64,000 nt of DNA from Tenebrio molitor (taxonomy: Eukaryota > Arthropoda > Insecta > Coleoptera > Tenebrionidae). This document shows positions 21,455 to 32,465 of this stretch, piece by piece (position 1 is the first letter of the stretch; the number at the start of each line of letters is the position of its first letter). The notes under the pieces were generated by a model. The model was not told the origin of the DNA, searched no databases, and worked only from the letters and a program-made list of their open reading frames with translations. The stretch covers positions 11,904,001 to 11,968,000 of the forward strand of contig NC_091054.1 in assembly GCF_963966145.1 (NCBI RefSeq). Reading direction: 5' to 3'. Position numbers and translations under genes: made by a program.

Positions 21455-21550
21455 TGATGGCTATTATTCAAGAATCAAGAGGATGAAAATTGCAACACGA
21501 GCCGTAGGCGAGTGGTGGAATCATCCGAGTGAATAATAGCCATCATTATA
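21455..21550. repeat. Short hairpin element
   Basis: The arms GATGGCTATTATTC (left) and GAATAATAGCCATC (right) enclose a GC-rich centre with GAGCCGTAGGCGAGTG. One of six such stem-loop units in the window. Confidence 0.65.
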
Positions 21551-22586
21551 CGCTCATCGAAAAATGTACTATGATTTAAATGTCACATTTTAACTGTCTA
21601 GGTTCTCTATTATAGCTTACGAAATAGTCCTTTGATGTAGCCAAACTAATTTCATAAAACGGTTGCGCAAAGTTCTCGTTTTAAGTTGTTAGGTAGGTAC
21701 CTATAAATTTTTGAAATTGTTGAAAAACTTTTACAAACTAGAAGAGCACTTTTGAGACTCAAGGGGAAACTCTAACTTTCAATTATGTATCTGTAATGAC
21801 GTGATTACGAGTCCAAAGCTGAAAGGACAAATTTTCTGGTCGAAAAACTCCTCCACGGGAAAAATAAATACATCAGCACAACAAGCCAGCTCTTTCTTTC
21901 TGTTAAAACGTTTCCTGTGTTTATTAGTGACCATATTAGCAATAGTTGGCGGCGTCGCCATCAGGAACAACCACCGGCGTTCTCGCTGACGTTCCATTAC
22001 CACCGCTTCGCCGTCGGCCCAGTCACCCCCGTGTTCCCTCGGGAAGTGCGACCTTCTCGCTACCGTCGTAATCGTAAATCTTCCAATAATTCATTAAGCT
22101 TCTGCAATTACTCGACATTGCACGCCACTCGCTCGCCCCGACTTATGTCTGTGACATTCTCGCCCTGCTATAGCAACCCCTTAATGGCCGCGATAGTCAG
22201 TCAGGACAAATATTTGACACGTGCGCCACCCACAAATTCCCACAATTCCGCTCGAAAAAATAAAATTAAGCCGAACAAGATGGGAATGGATCAAAAATTC
22301 AAACATTAACGAACTTTATCATAACATATAGCTCGAGCTTTTTTTCCCGGCTCGATGTTGTTTTTGGACTAATTAATTTTAAAAGCAGCAGTTTTATTTT
22401 CGCCTGGAACGCATGCAGCATTCAACCGTATTGTGTGTACATAAACAGAAGGGTAAATTGCTTTTTGACTTTCTACATATTCCTGTTTAGCTCCCTTAAC
22501 TGTGAAGTAAATTATTTTCATTTTTTTTATAGATATAGCAATATATATATAGATATAGCAATGCATTACATAGTTTGAACAATAGT
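21551..22586. other. No gene recognised; GC-rich core
   Basis: Positions 21940-22260 are clearly richer in GC and CpG than the rest. A 130-codon plus-strand frame (21917-22309) covers it but has no recognisable domain. It could be a regulatory element or unannotated 5' exon. Confidence 0.4.
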
Positions 22587-23080
22587 AGTTTATTTTTTGG
22601 CATATCGTAATGAAAGTAGCACTCTTTTAAACGAAAAATCGTAGTGAAAGTGTAGTACTTTTTTGCATCATTTTATTCCGTCTTTTAGGCCAAATTACAA
22701 CGATATGCAAAATAGCGTGTACAACACGTTATGAGTGTCTCTTTTTTTCACTCATTTGCTTGATTAATCAGACGTTAATCAGACTGCAAATTCATAAAAA
22801 TAAGTATGACTTTCATAACTAGTTGTACAAATAACCATAACGAGTTCGCGTGCAAATTGGTCTTTTTTTGGCATGAGTGTGCCCACGAGTGCCAAAAAGA
22901 GCCCAATTTACACACGAACGAGTTGAATACAACGTTTTTTTGTTCGGCGAGCCCCTTAAAGACTCCAAAATCGCTTAAAATCTTTAAAATTAGTTTCACG
23001 TTTTGTTTTGACATGTTGTGACATTTATCAAAATCCGTTCACACAGGAGAAAATTCTCAAATTCTGACACTGTCGAATAA
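22587..23080. repeat. Family S dispersed repeat, copy 1
   Basis: Its left half matches 37256-37560 in inverse orientation (GTAATGAAAGTAGCAC, ATGACTTTCATAACTAGTTG). Its right half matches about 32220-32310 (AACGAGTTCG, TTTTTTGGCATGAG, TTCACACAGGAGAAAATT). Coding capacity is not evident. Confidence 0.6.
22839..22926. repeat. Short hairpin within family S
   Basis: AACGAGTTCGCGTGCAAATT and its imperfect inverse (AATTTACACACGAACGAGTT) form a stem of about 40 bp around GTGTGCCC. Parallel open frames across it on both strands are artefacts of the palindrome. Confidence 0.7.
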
Positions 23081-23135
23081 AAAAGGATTTAAAGTTTTTA
23101 TTTTCAATTTATCATTACGAATTTTGTGTCCATTA

Positions 23136-23423
23136 TATCCCGCGTTCAAATGAAATCCTGGGCTGAGTAAGCGTTGGAAAAATTAAACAGTGTAAAGTTT
23201 GAATTTCCCGCCGTTTGACACGAATGACATTTGTTTATGTTAAGGGTGCCCTTAGATATTTTTAATGTAAAATATTGCAAAGAAAGAAAAAAAGAAAGAT
23301 TTTTTGGCTCTAAATTTTAGGTTAGCTGTCAACATGTTCCAATTAATCTACGCTTTAAAAAAACACAACAATTGACGGTTTCCAACGCCTCCCCAGCCCA
23401 AGATTTCATTTGAACGCGCGATA
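23136..23423. mobile_element. Family A inverted-repeat element, copy 3
   Basis: 288 bp from TATCCCGCGTTCAAATG to TTGAACGCGCGATA, with about 40 bp inverted repeats. An internal deletion relative to the 27.4 kb copy removes the CGGGACATAATTGAACATG segment. Confidence 0.88.
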
Positions 23424-23429
23424 CTTCAA

Positions 23430-23577
23430 TATACGAACTCAACTCTGATTGGTCGAGTTTAGGATGTCTTTTCTCTATTATCGCTTGAGATAGGACTTTC
23501 TTTAATTCAGATTATCACATTTACCCAAATACTCCCTTTTTTCTCTGGGGAGGCAGTTCTGAGACAGCCTGTATACT
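23430..23577. repeat. Family Q repeat, copy 1
   Basis: Shares CTCAACTCTGA, GTTTAGGA, TTCAGATTATCAC, TTTACCCAAATAC and GAGGCAGTTCTG with 47525-47664. Both copies end GACAGCCTGTATA, a TIR-like cap related to the right end of the element at 63.67 kb. The matching left end is not found, so these may be truncated 3' halves. Confidence 0.7.
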
Positions 23578-24641
23578 ACGATGATAAGGGACTACTATTT
23601 TCTTTGGTTATTGTTTACAACTACTGTACAAAATCTCAAACCAAAAAAGGTGACAATATAAGATATATTTAAAACTTTACATATGAAATAATAAAAATTA
23701 TGATTTCAAGTTTAGCTAAAACCCATTTTACCACTTATTTTGGGATAACTGTTGCTTACAATTACAGTAAACGTCTGTAATCTTTGTCGAAATCGAAAAG
23801 TTGTTTTCTAGATTAACAAGACCACATCGACATTTGACATTTCCGCGAAAAATCTGCTTACCAGTGGCGCCGCGTTTGGCAAAATTTTCCATGAAAAATC
23901 TGCTTACCAGTGGCGCCGCGTTTGGCAAAAAAGCTGGTAAATTATCCATTTTTGCAAGTGTAAAATGTTACTCTTGTTTATTTTATAAATTTTCTTCGTT
24001 ATCGGATAATAATAATTTCTTTTACGAATGAAATGATTAATTGTATTAGGTCATGCAAAAAATATCTGATACACCACGGGACTAAAGTCCCTTTTTCTAA
24101 TTTACTGTTTTAACAGAGCTATTAACGTATTCATTTTAAATGCGTTAATAAACCATTTCCTCTCAAGTGTGAGTTTATTATAGCACGAGAGTAGCGAAGG
24201 AAAGAATTACACCATTTAGTCTTTTGTCATAATATGTATGTATATACATAATTATTGAGCAATTAGTCGAGAAAATGCCCGTTGTTTTTTTAAAAAAAGA
24301 ATCTTTATTTTGATAAAATTAATGATACGAGTATGTTAAAAATTTTGTGTATTACAGGATAATACAGTGTAATTTTTTTTTAAATATTAATTATTATTTT
24401 TTTGTAATATCTAGTTGTTAAAGGTGGCTTTCCGGACTGCTTGTCACCATGTAAACAACCTCATAACGGCCGGAATCCATTAAGGGTGTCCGTTATGAGC
24501 GGGAGTGGCCGTTATGAATGACTAAATAACTACAGCAACGTAGATCTAAACTTTATTTTTCAACTTTTTTACAATTGGTACAATAATTAATGTTTAATGT
24601 TATGGAACACACCTTGAATTAATCGAAATCCGAATGTCACT
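23578..24641. other. No gene recognised
   Basis: Contains the 46 bp-period tandem repeat at 23847. Near 24.46-24.53 kb there are two CCGTTATGA motifs with pogo-like flavour, but no full terminal repeat can be built. Confidence 0.4.
23847..23930 (+). repeat. Exact two-copy tandem repeat
   Basis: 38 bp (GAAAAATCTGCTTACCAGTG then GCGCCGCGTTTGGCAAAA) is repeated exactly with a 46 bp period at 23847-23884 and 23893-23930. Identity implies a recent duplication. The GC-rich GGCGCC core stands out in AT-rich DNA. Confidence 0.9.
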
Positions 24642-25022
24642 AGCAGATGTAGACGATTTCGAAGATGATGCTTCAGAATTTTAACACCAACACAAGCGCG
24701 ATTTGCAGGGAATAACGATGACCTCACTTGCTCTGCGGCCATCCGGACATCGGGAATATCTTGATCGCGATTTTTTATTAATTTCAGTCGTTTATTTTCA
24801 ACGGAAAGTTAATTGTTGAACAAATCTGACAAACAGCAGCAAATGTAGACAAGATCGAAGATGATGCTTCACAATTTTAACACTGACACAAGCGTAATTT
24901 TGGAGGCAATAACGATGACCTCACTTCCGGACATCGGGAATATCTTGATTGCGATTCTTTATTGATTTCATTCATTTATTTTCAACGGAAAGTTAAACGT
25001 TGAACAAATCTGACAAACAACA
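24642..25022 (+). repeat. ~195 bp tandem duplication with a short acidic reading frame
   Basis: Two diverged copies start near 24642 and 24837. Shared blocks include TCGAAGATGATGCTTCA, AATAACGATGACCTCACTT, CCGGACATCGGGAATATCTTGAT and TTTATTTTCAACGGAAAGTTAA. The first copy contains a short frame (MSLADVDDFEDDASEF, stop) that resembles an acidic protein C-terminus; the second keeps part of it. It may be the tail of a decayed transposase. Confidence 0.7.
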
Positions 25023-25164
25023 TTGAAACAATTATTTTTCACAAACAACGGTTGACATAACGACGTCCTCCGCACACTTATTAATCATTCGGTTTTTTCG
25101 ATGGCATTGAAGAAAATGTATTTCAAAAAGATAATTGTGAACGAATAGTAGAGATATTACAAAA

Positions 25165-25285
25165 ACTATTGTACAATGCACGTCCGTTAGGGCCTTTACT
25201 GCCTCGCCAGTATTATTCGACTCGCTCTGCGAGCTCGTCTCACAAAATCTCTGGCTCGGCCGTAAAGGCTATCCTAACGGACTTC
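25165..25285. repeat. Short hairpin element
   Basis: GTCCGTTAGGGCCTTTAC at the left pairs with GTAAAGGCTATCCTAACGGA at the right. The centre has CGACTCGCTCTGCGAGCTCG. Confidence 0.75.
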
Positions 25286-25588
25286 TACTGTAAAATACTA
25301 ATAACATTTTGTCATGTTTAAAGTAAGCCCCAAGGGAACATTAGATTAACCAAATATTGAAACAAACAGTAACAATAATGTAGAATAAGGAAAATAATGA
25401 GAAACATTTAATTAAATGTAAATACAAAATTTAGTAAATTTTACGAAATACATACATATGTATTTATTTTTTTAAATTCTCGTTGACCAGCCAAGAAGTA
25501 CGATGTTTGACTGTGGTATTTTGTAATATAATAACGAAGGCGGTACGTTTAGTACAACAGTAAGAAAACCTTTCACAAGAAGACACAA

Positions 25589-26335
25589 TACCGGGTGGGG
25601 CATCGTATACGCGCACGCGAGAAATCGCTACTTCTAATTAAATAAAATTTGCGAAATTTTATATACCTGACTAATTATTGATAAGGTACATTTGAGAATT
25701 TAAAAAAAAAAAAATGTTAATAAATAAGGGCGTAACAGTTTTATTAGTTTTCTGAAATTAACTGTTAATTTACCTACAAAGTTTTTACACTAAATGAATC
25801 TGTATCTGCTAGCGCATCAAACCCTGGTGGCACAATTACAAATTTTGACTTGGTTAGCTAAATAATTCGCTTTTTTATTTAAACGTAAACCAGACGGGTG
25901 ATTTACGGCACAATGGTATAATTTCCCAACAAAGGTATAGCCGACCGTTTTAAACCTTTTTGCCATAAAATTGACAGTTTCCATTGTCACTTAAATTTAC
26001 GACACCACAAGTAGCAGGTCATAAATAAAAAAGATTTTGAAAGTTGAAATGTAAAATTGCGTTTAATTCAAAATCTAATTGGTATTTTTTTCCGTAGATT
26101 TCGTAAATAATTATAGGAAGTGAATCTGGATAGGTTAGTATAAAAATCAGAATTTGACTTTTTGGTTGAAATTTACATTTTAATTTTTTTTGGCTTTGTT
26201 TGTAAGTGAAAAATTATCAAAAAAATTATGAAATGTACCTTACTAATAGCCAGGTAAGTCTGGAAAATTTCGACAATTTTATTTAATTAGAAGTCTGGAT
26301 TTCTCGCGTGCGCGTATACGATGCCCCACCCGGTA
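25589..26335. mobile_element. Family N inverted-repeat element, copy 1
   Basis: 747 bp with ends TACCGGGTGGGGCATCGTAT and inverse, continuing through ACGCGCACGCGAGAAATC. The inner sequence (ACTTCTAATTAAATAAAATT) also pairs, so the terminal repeats exceed 50 bp with gaps. No transposase. A second, truncated copy is at 34744. Superfamily not assigned; ends and target do not clearly fit piggyBac. Confidence 0.85.
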
Positions 26336-26637
26336 CATATATGAAAGGAAGAAAAAATTTGGTTGAGAGCTTTAGAGCAGAAAGTATGTCTTTGAGAAGA
26401 GTACCTTTGTCTGTGAAAGAGAAAACGCCGATAAAGGTTTTCTTTGCTTTGTTACTATCTGCAAAAATAGATCTCCACCGTGCTGTGATTTTTTTTTTAA
26501 GATTCACGATTTTCCAATAATAATTCATTCATTTTTGTTGAAGTCTTGGAATGTATTATTTTTATTTTTTTTTAACAAACTCGTAATTCAGTTAAGTAAA
26601 ATTAGACATAAGCTATTATATTTTCATTTGCATATAT

Positions 26638-27222
26638 ACAGGGTGTTTTCGAAGTTAAGACGTTCCTTGCAACACAAAGTTCTATACATTATTCTTAAGA
26701 ATTTTAGCCTAATCTTAGTAAAATGTTTGTATTAACGGAAATAATTGATTGTATTTTTTTATTGTTTTCTAAAATTTTGAGTCCGGTCCTGTCCATTTCT
26801 CCGCTGTACTAGATTAATAACTAACCTGGCCCAGAATGGTGTCTTTCCGGAAATCGCTTTGCAATACTCTCTGGACGCTGCAGATGCATTCTGATAACGT
26901 GATAACATTGCCCATGCATTTGCAACATATCTGTGAGCTCATTATTTTTCCTAATAATAAAGCCATTCCGACTAATTAGATGACAACCCTGACAGTATTT
27001 TTGATTAACGTCCATGCTCAAGGGATTTTTTTTTTGTCAAGTCTAATTTCTATCAAATCAGCGCAAATTTGAGCAGGACCGGTTTCAAAAATTTGAAAAA
27101 AATTTACTTATTGTATCTTCATTGCCGTACACATTTTACTAAGGTGATTTTGCTAAAACTCTTTAGAACAACGCATACTATCACATGTTAAAAGGAACGC
27201 CTCAACTTCGAAAACACCCTGT
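26638..27222. mobile_element. Family G TIR element
   Basis: 585 bp, TA-flanked, with an inverted repeat of about 30 bp starting ACAGGGTGTTTTCGAAGTT. It holds a minus-strand transposase-like fragment at 26821-27021. Confidence 0.85.
26821..27021 (-). pseudogene. Possible transposase helix-turn-helix fragment (DUF4817-like)
   Basis: 66 codons. The C-terminal half (LTDMLQMHGQCYHVIRMHL, then IAKRFPERHHSG) resembles the start of DUF4817-type domains, where a D-M-hydrophobic-YGE block is followed by FP(E/N)RRHPS. It lies wholly inside the family G element, so it may be what is left of that element's own gene. The match is by pattern memory only. Confidence 0.45.
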
Positions 27223-27356
27223 ATATTAAATATTTTAATATTTTTTAAAACTTTCAATAAGGAAAATATTAACATGCATAATTGGTTTGCAATTTAAATT
27301 TACCATTTAGTTACGCATAATCGGCAAACGAAAAATTAAATAAAATCGATTATGTA

Positions 27357-27730
27357 TATCGTATGTTCAAATGAAATCCTGAGCTGAGTAGGCGTTGGAA
27401 AAATTAAACCGTTTAGAACAGTGTACAGTTTGAATTTCTCGCCATTTGACACGAGTGATATTTGTTTATGTTTTCTAATTGGGACATAATTGAACATGTT
27501 TGTTTTCAACAAAAGGGTGCCCTTAGATATTTGCTTCGAGAATAAGAATCGTTAGGCTATTCTATTTTTAATGTAAAACATTACAAAGAAAGAAAAAAAA
27601 AGAAATATTTTTGACTCTAAATTTTAGGTTAGCTGTCAACATGCTCGAATTAATCTACGCTTTAAAAAAGCACAACAATTGACGGTTTCCAACGCCTTCC
27701 CAGCCCAGGATTTCATTTGAACGCGCGATA
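27357..27730. mobile_element. Family A inverted-repeat element, copy 4 (fullest copy)
   Basis: 374 bp from TATCGTATGTTCAAATG to TTGAACGCGCGATA. It is the most complete uninterrupted copy and serves as the reference for the family. No coding capacity. Confidence 0.9.
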
Positions 27731-28716
27731 GAATGTAGGTACTATTCCGGACACGGAATCTTGGCCACAACTCACATTTAATTGACAAATATGTGTGAAC
27801 TGGCCTTTATTGAATATAACCCAACTTTTGACTCGATAATGCCATTTCTTTGCTTTTTTGATGTCACAAGAAAAACTTCAAAGTGATTTTTAATAATTGT
27901 CATTTATTAATGATGCTAATGATTGGTTTACATCATTTTTTTTTAGAAATGTCTAAAAAATGAGATGCCGTGTCCGGAATAGTAAGTACAATATGATATT
28001 TACGTTATTTTACAGTACACTATGTATTTTCCTTTAATTTTGTTTCCAGGGAAGTGGAAATGTAAAAAAATTATTTTCCAAAGCTGTTTATGTGAGTAGT
28101 GTCGGTTATGTCCGCGAATAAAGTTGATTAAGTTCATCCTCGCCTCAAACCCGACGATTTCTCATACATAAATTCGAAGAATCGTAATGATGGAGATGAA
28201 ACCGGCCGAAAGAAAACAGCACTCTAAGGAATCTATAAAATGTATGAATCGTCTTTTTTCTTGGTTTTCTGCATCTCGGTGGATTCTCACATTTATCCCA
28301 AGTCTCAACCCGACAACAATCAAAATCGAATATTCGCCACATTATGCCACTAAATCGTGTTAAACATGATGACAACTTGTACTAGCAAAGTCAACTTGCC
28401 ACTTACACATAAAACGGCACTTAACAAGGTGACAAACTATCAAAATGAAGTTTGAGAGCGCAAGCGCCTCCCTTTCAACTGTTGATATCCAACCAACGCG
28501 AGTTGCGATATCCTGGCGCACCGATCCCTTCCAGTATTTCCCCGGCATTTGTCTGACATATATCGGAGCTTTGAAACTTTCGGCGCGCTTACGCGAACTT
28601 TCAAACTCGTCTAATTACGAACTGAACTAGTGAAAAACTTCGCCCAGTGAACTTTGTGACTGTTACAAACTGTGCTGTCGAGTGAGGGGATTGTGTGTGA
28701 AACTGTGTCATTTGAC
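27731..28716 (+). promoter_or_regulatory. Probable upstream region and 5' UTR of the 28.7 kb gene
   Basis: No repeat match. From about 28.4 kb the sequence is less AT-rich. An in-frame TGA at 28657-28659 lies upstream of the start codon, consistent with untranslated leader. I cannot place the transcription start; no convincing TATA box is seen. Confidence 0.35.
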
Positions 28717-28774
28717 ATGATGTTGGCAACTTCTTTCGCCGCAATTAATTTGGTTCTGCTCACCTGCGGTGCGG
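28717..28774 (+). CDS. First coding exon of an unidentified secreted or membrane protein
   Basis: ATGATG opens a signal-peptide-like sequence, MMLATSFAAINLVLLTCGAG, with a hydrophobic core and small residues near a likely cleavage site. It ends in phase 1 at a strong donor (GCG-G then GTAAGT). An in-frame stop 57 bp upstream supports the start. Many insect immunoglobulin-superfamily and other surface proteins have exactly this architecture: a tiny signal-peptide exon, a phase 1 donor and a very long first intron. The next exon is not recognisable in the window, so the family cannot be named. This is the most gene-like host feature found here. Confidence 0.6.
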
Positions 28775-30339
28775 GTAAGTCGAAAAAAATCTTCGTTTCT
28801 CGGAGTTGGGGGAGTTGCTATTGGAAGTTGGCTCTCTTTAATTAATACGGTTAATTACAAGGAGCTTCCGAAGGGCTCGGGTTGGCGTACCCCTCGTCAT
28901 CCCTCGCCGTTAACTCGGGGCCACCCACACCGTGGATAAATCCCCATTCAATTGAAATAATTGCTGAAAATATGCGACTCGTTAACTCGAGTTCCAGGTG
29001 ATTTAATCTATTTTTAGGTGAATTTTGCAGCGGTGGTGCAACCGGCGGACTGTGAATGAATCAGATTGATTTCGGCCGGAATCCGGGAAAAATTAAATTA
29101 TTGACTTGCAACCGATTAAATTTGAATAATCGCCGGAACTGTGCTGTACTCGCCGCCTGGGTGTATTTATTTAAAAATTCATTCAATCAACAAACTTGAA
29201 AGTTTGGGATTTTCAAGTCAAAATATTTCTTCGGAGCTTTTTTATTTATAGCCCATAAACCACATACTCTGGTGTTTTATGGTGTGTTCCAACCCGTAAG
29301 ACGTAAACATGTCATTCCTGATGTCGAGACGTTAATTAAACACAAAAACAATTTAGCCTGCGTTGACATGTGAACATGCACCAAAAAATGCACCGAAATA
29401 GTCTGTCGTAAGACGACGCGATTCAATAATGAGCAGTCTAAATTATGGTTGGTATCACTTAGCTAATAGGTGGGAGATAAATCTTGTCGAATTTTCCGGA
29501 TACGAATTTATGAGGGTGCTTTTACATTTTTCTTTGTCTCTTTTTGCCGAAAGACAAATTTCTTTCTATACACACTTATCCGTCCGCATTTTTTTCCATC
29601 TCTCTATATGACAATATTCTGTTTTTGCAAGACTTAAGGATAAGCTTTTCGAGGCTGATGAGATCGTAGCGGGCATCGAGAACAGAAGGAAAGCTCGAGT
29701 AAATATTTGATTGCGGGATTTGTTTTACTTTTTTGTAGTTTTAAGTACGAGTTGCACGGATTTGTTCTGAAAGTGTTTCGACTTTTATTTCCTCGATACT
29801 TCACCTTTCGTGAGCGCAAGACGTTTGAGATTTTCCGCACAAATATTTTCACATTTTACACTTCTAATCGTCGAGTCGGTCCAAAAATTTAGACAAGTCA
29901 TAATATTTTACTGTTATCTAGTGTTCGGCACCATTATTTTTAAAGTCCATGATATGGCCTATTTCAAATGTGAAAAACGTAATACGTGCCTGAAATACAA
30001 GAGGGTGTAAAAAGGGAGAATCGAATTGCGCCGTTAAAACTATGGTGTTTTATCCCAACGGCATTTTTATTAAGAGTATGCTTTTGGGGTAATTTTATTT
30101 AATCCTTTGTCCGACATCATGAAATGAAATCTTTCAGAAAATTTAATTTTGTGGGTAGGTGGTTTTACGGCTAATTTCCTCCTAAGGGTGGTGTTTGGGT
30201 CAGACGCTTTAAATATTAATTGAAATCATGGCTTCTGTATTAATTTATTATTTAATCGTTGTTGCGGCTGGAAGATGATAACTGTTGCAGACAACTAACA
30301 ACGCAGATGGCCTTTATCGTCTGTTCATATTTTTATTTA
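28775..30339. other. Probable intron sequence; no gene recognised
   Basis: Follows the splice donor at 28775. There are no repeat matches and several short frames without recognisable domains. The first ~400 bp are relatively GC-rich. Confidence 0.4.
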
Positions 30340-30558
30340 TGGAAACTCTTTCAAGTACTCTTCTTTTTTAAATGTGAGTAACGTACTTGTCATATTTTCC
30401 TTTTTGTCAATTAGTTCCTTTAAAGTTTTTTCCAATTTTGATTTTACTTTACTTTCAGTCCCATTTTCTAAAAAAAAATCGTTTCTGATAATGTTCTGGT
30501 CTACTCTGAAATGGTCCCTTTGAATTTGTATTTTCTTCGCAATTAAAAGTTCGCATTT
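30340..30558 (-). other. Unassigned reading frame abutting a MITE
   Basis: 73 codons ending at a TAA (CKCELLIAKKIQIQRDHF at its start; KSKLEKTLKELIDKKENM mid-way), Lys/Glu-rich with coiled-coil potential. The frame runs without a break into the family H MITE, whose terminal repeat supplies the nominal start codon. It looks like the 3' end of a coding sequence interrupted by the MITE. It may belong with the pogo-like remnant on the other side of the MITE or be a different element. Function not assigned. Confidence 0.35.
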
Positions 30559-31317
30559 ACAGGGTGATTCAAGTTTTATCGCCCGCACGATTCACCCTAT
30601 TAAAAAATTAGTAAAAATTACGAAACTTTAGGGTTACATTCCCTTCAAATAAGGCTTCAAATGTGTGCAATCAATTTTCCCGTATCACTTCATTCAGAGT
30701 CATAAAATTTAAAAAATTGTTTTTTACCAAAATTAAAAAAAAAATCCGTGCACGCTCATAATTCACAATTAATTCAAATAACATATTTATGAAATTCGCA
30801 TCAAAAGAAAATTATTAGTTTTTGAATTATTCCAATTTTAATATTAACACCGAAAAATGATCAAGATTTACAACTGCAGTGTCCTAAATAAATACCTCAT
30901 TGTTGGGAAACGTCTGTTGAGAACTGTTCCAGTAATACTTTAGTCCCTTTAAGGTACCATAAATAACCCATGTCAACCTCTATTGTGGAAGTGACCGCCC
31001 AATTTAATAATAAATCATAGCTAAATTTTGCACTTTAATATGGAATTCTATTAATTTCAAAAACCGGTGATGCTTTCATGATTTCAATAACATCAAATTT
31101 TTACTAAATGTTTGAAAGGACTCTCAGTGAAAAAATTATATAAATTAATCTAGTGGTTATTGAATTAAAATGAAATATTTACTCGTTTCATTAAAAAATT
31201 TGACATTTTTACAGAATGTTCGACAGCGTTACACAATCATTCTTGAATTTTTTAAGAATTATAAATCGATTAGAAGTGTGTGTTTTCGCTCGGGTGATAA
31301 AACTTGAATCACCCTGT
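30559..31317. mobile_element. Family H TIR element
   Basis: 759 bp, TA-flanked. Ends are ACAGGGTGATTCAAGTTTTA and inverse, continuing as TC(G/A)CCCG to about 27 bp. The interior is AT-rich and non-coding. It is inserted in a larger minus-strand element. Confidence 0.85.
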
Positions 31318-31798
31318 ACATACTTATTATAAGTATTATAAGTTCTGTACAATTCACCTAAAGTTTTTATAGTTTGCTAGTTTAAATAGTGTTCCCATAA
31401 TTTTGGCATGTGATTCCCTTTTTCATTATTATAAACATTAACTATTTCAACTTTTTCTTTAAGTGTCAAACTGTGGCGTTTCGCGGACATTTAAACAATT
31501 ATAAGTTATACTAAGACACACTCTACACTTAGTGACCACATCGACGCCTTGTAAACTACTTAATTTGATGATTACATGAGAGAGAGCGCTTGTGCATACA
31601 TCGTTATAATTTGATATTGTCCGTTCAACGGAGATTTTTGCGTGATTCGTGTAGAAATATCGTGTCCGCGTCCGCCCAATGGAGAGTCCGTTTAAGAGAG
31701 ACTCCTATATCCTATTTCCGAGAATGGGACTATGAAAATGTGTCCGTTGAATAGAGGTGTCCGTTGATGGGGGGTGTCCGTAAACAGAGATTTCACTG
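31318..31798 (-). mobile_element. 5' end of a pogo/Tigger-like element
   Basis: The minus strand begins CAGTGAAATCTCTGTTTACG, followed by repeated CGGACACC/CGGACACCTCTATT motifs, the pattern of pogo/Tigger terminal repeats in arthropods. About 300 bp in is a transposase start codon. The body is cut by the family H MITE at 31317, and the far end is not identified. Confidence 0.6.
31377..31490 (-). pseudogene. pogo/Tigger-like transposase, N-terminal remnant
   Basis: 37 codons to a stop. MSAKRHSLTLKEKVEIVNVY is a typical pipsqueak/CENP-B-type N-terminal helix-turn-helix opening (K-R..LTLKEKVEI). The in-frame stop follows YLN, after which QTIKTLGELYR may continue the old frame. It lies the expected distance inside the pogo-like terminal repeat at 31798. 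The DDE domain is not found. Confidence 0.65.
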
Positions 31799-32364
31799 TA
31801 AATCATACTGTAACACTTGATTATCTATATTAAATTTGAAGAGAGAATAAATAATACGAGCGTATTATAGCCAGATAAAATCATAATGCTGTGATAATGA
31901 TAATAACAATTAGTTATCATAATATCATGTTATTTATCTTTCTGTTCCATTGTTAATACATTTTTAGATGACTGCATAATTTTAAAAAAAATTGCGAATT
32001 TTTATTTTATTTCGTCAAAAAAAGTGCAAGTTTTTTCATTCGTTTGCGTTCATAAAATACCTATGTGATTTTTGAATCGGTCAAGAAGCTTTAAAAAAAG
32101 TGCCATAGCGGTTCATTTTTGCAGGCATTTTGCGTTAAAAAAAAGTGCCGTATAATATATAGTATGTCATTTTTTAACGCAATTATAAAATTTTTCATTC
32201 ATAATTAGTAGTTTTTTTTAACGAGTTCGTATGTAAATTGGGATTTTTTTGGCATGAGAGAGCGTTTTAAAGGTCCACGGGTTCACACAGGAGAAAATTT
32301 TCTGAGTGTCGAAAAAATTGTTATCTAAACTTATGGGCACCAAAAAAAATTTGTATGCAACTCG
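31799..32364. other. No gene; family S-related repeat fragment
   Basis: Contains AACGAGTTCG, GGCATGAGAG and TTCACACAGGAGAAAATTTT (about 32220-32310) matching the right half of the family S copy at 22.8-23.1 kb. Several AAAAAAAGTGC motifs occur. Otherwise featureless. Confidence 0.5.
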
Positions 32365-32465
32365 TTAGTAAAGTATCTTTTTTTACTCGGCGGATTTGCG
32401 CACTCGCTTCGCTCGAGCGGCAAATTTTCCTTCTCGTAAAAAAAGTATTACTTTACTCACTTGTT
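32365..32465. repeat. Short hairpin element
   Basis: AGTAAAGTATCTTTTTTTAC pairs with GTAAAAAAAGTATTACTTTA. The centre is GCGCACTCGCTTCGCTCGAG. Confidence 0.75.

Noticed and set aside
22775..23021. Opposed 70-80 codon frames
   Set aside because: They lie on a hairpin, so both strands encode similar peptides by symmetry.
25589..26335. Possible piggyBac element
   Set aside because: The ends are TACCGGG rather than the CCC-type ends at TTAA expected for piggyBac; left unassigned.
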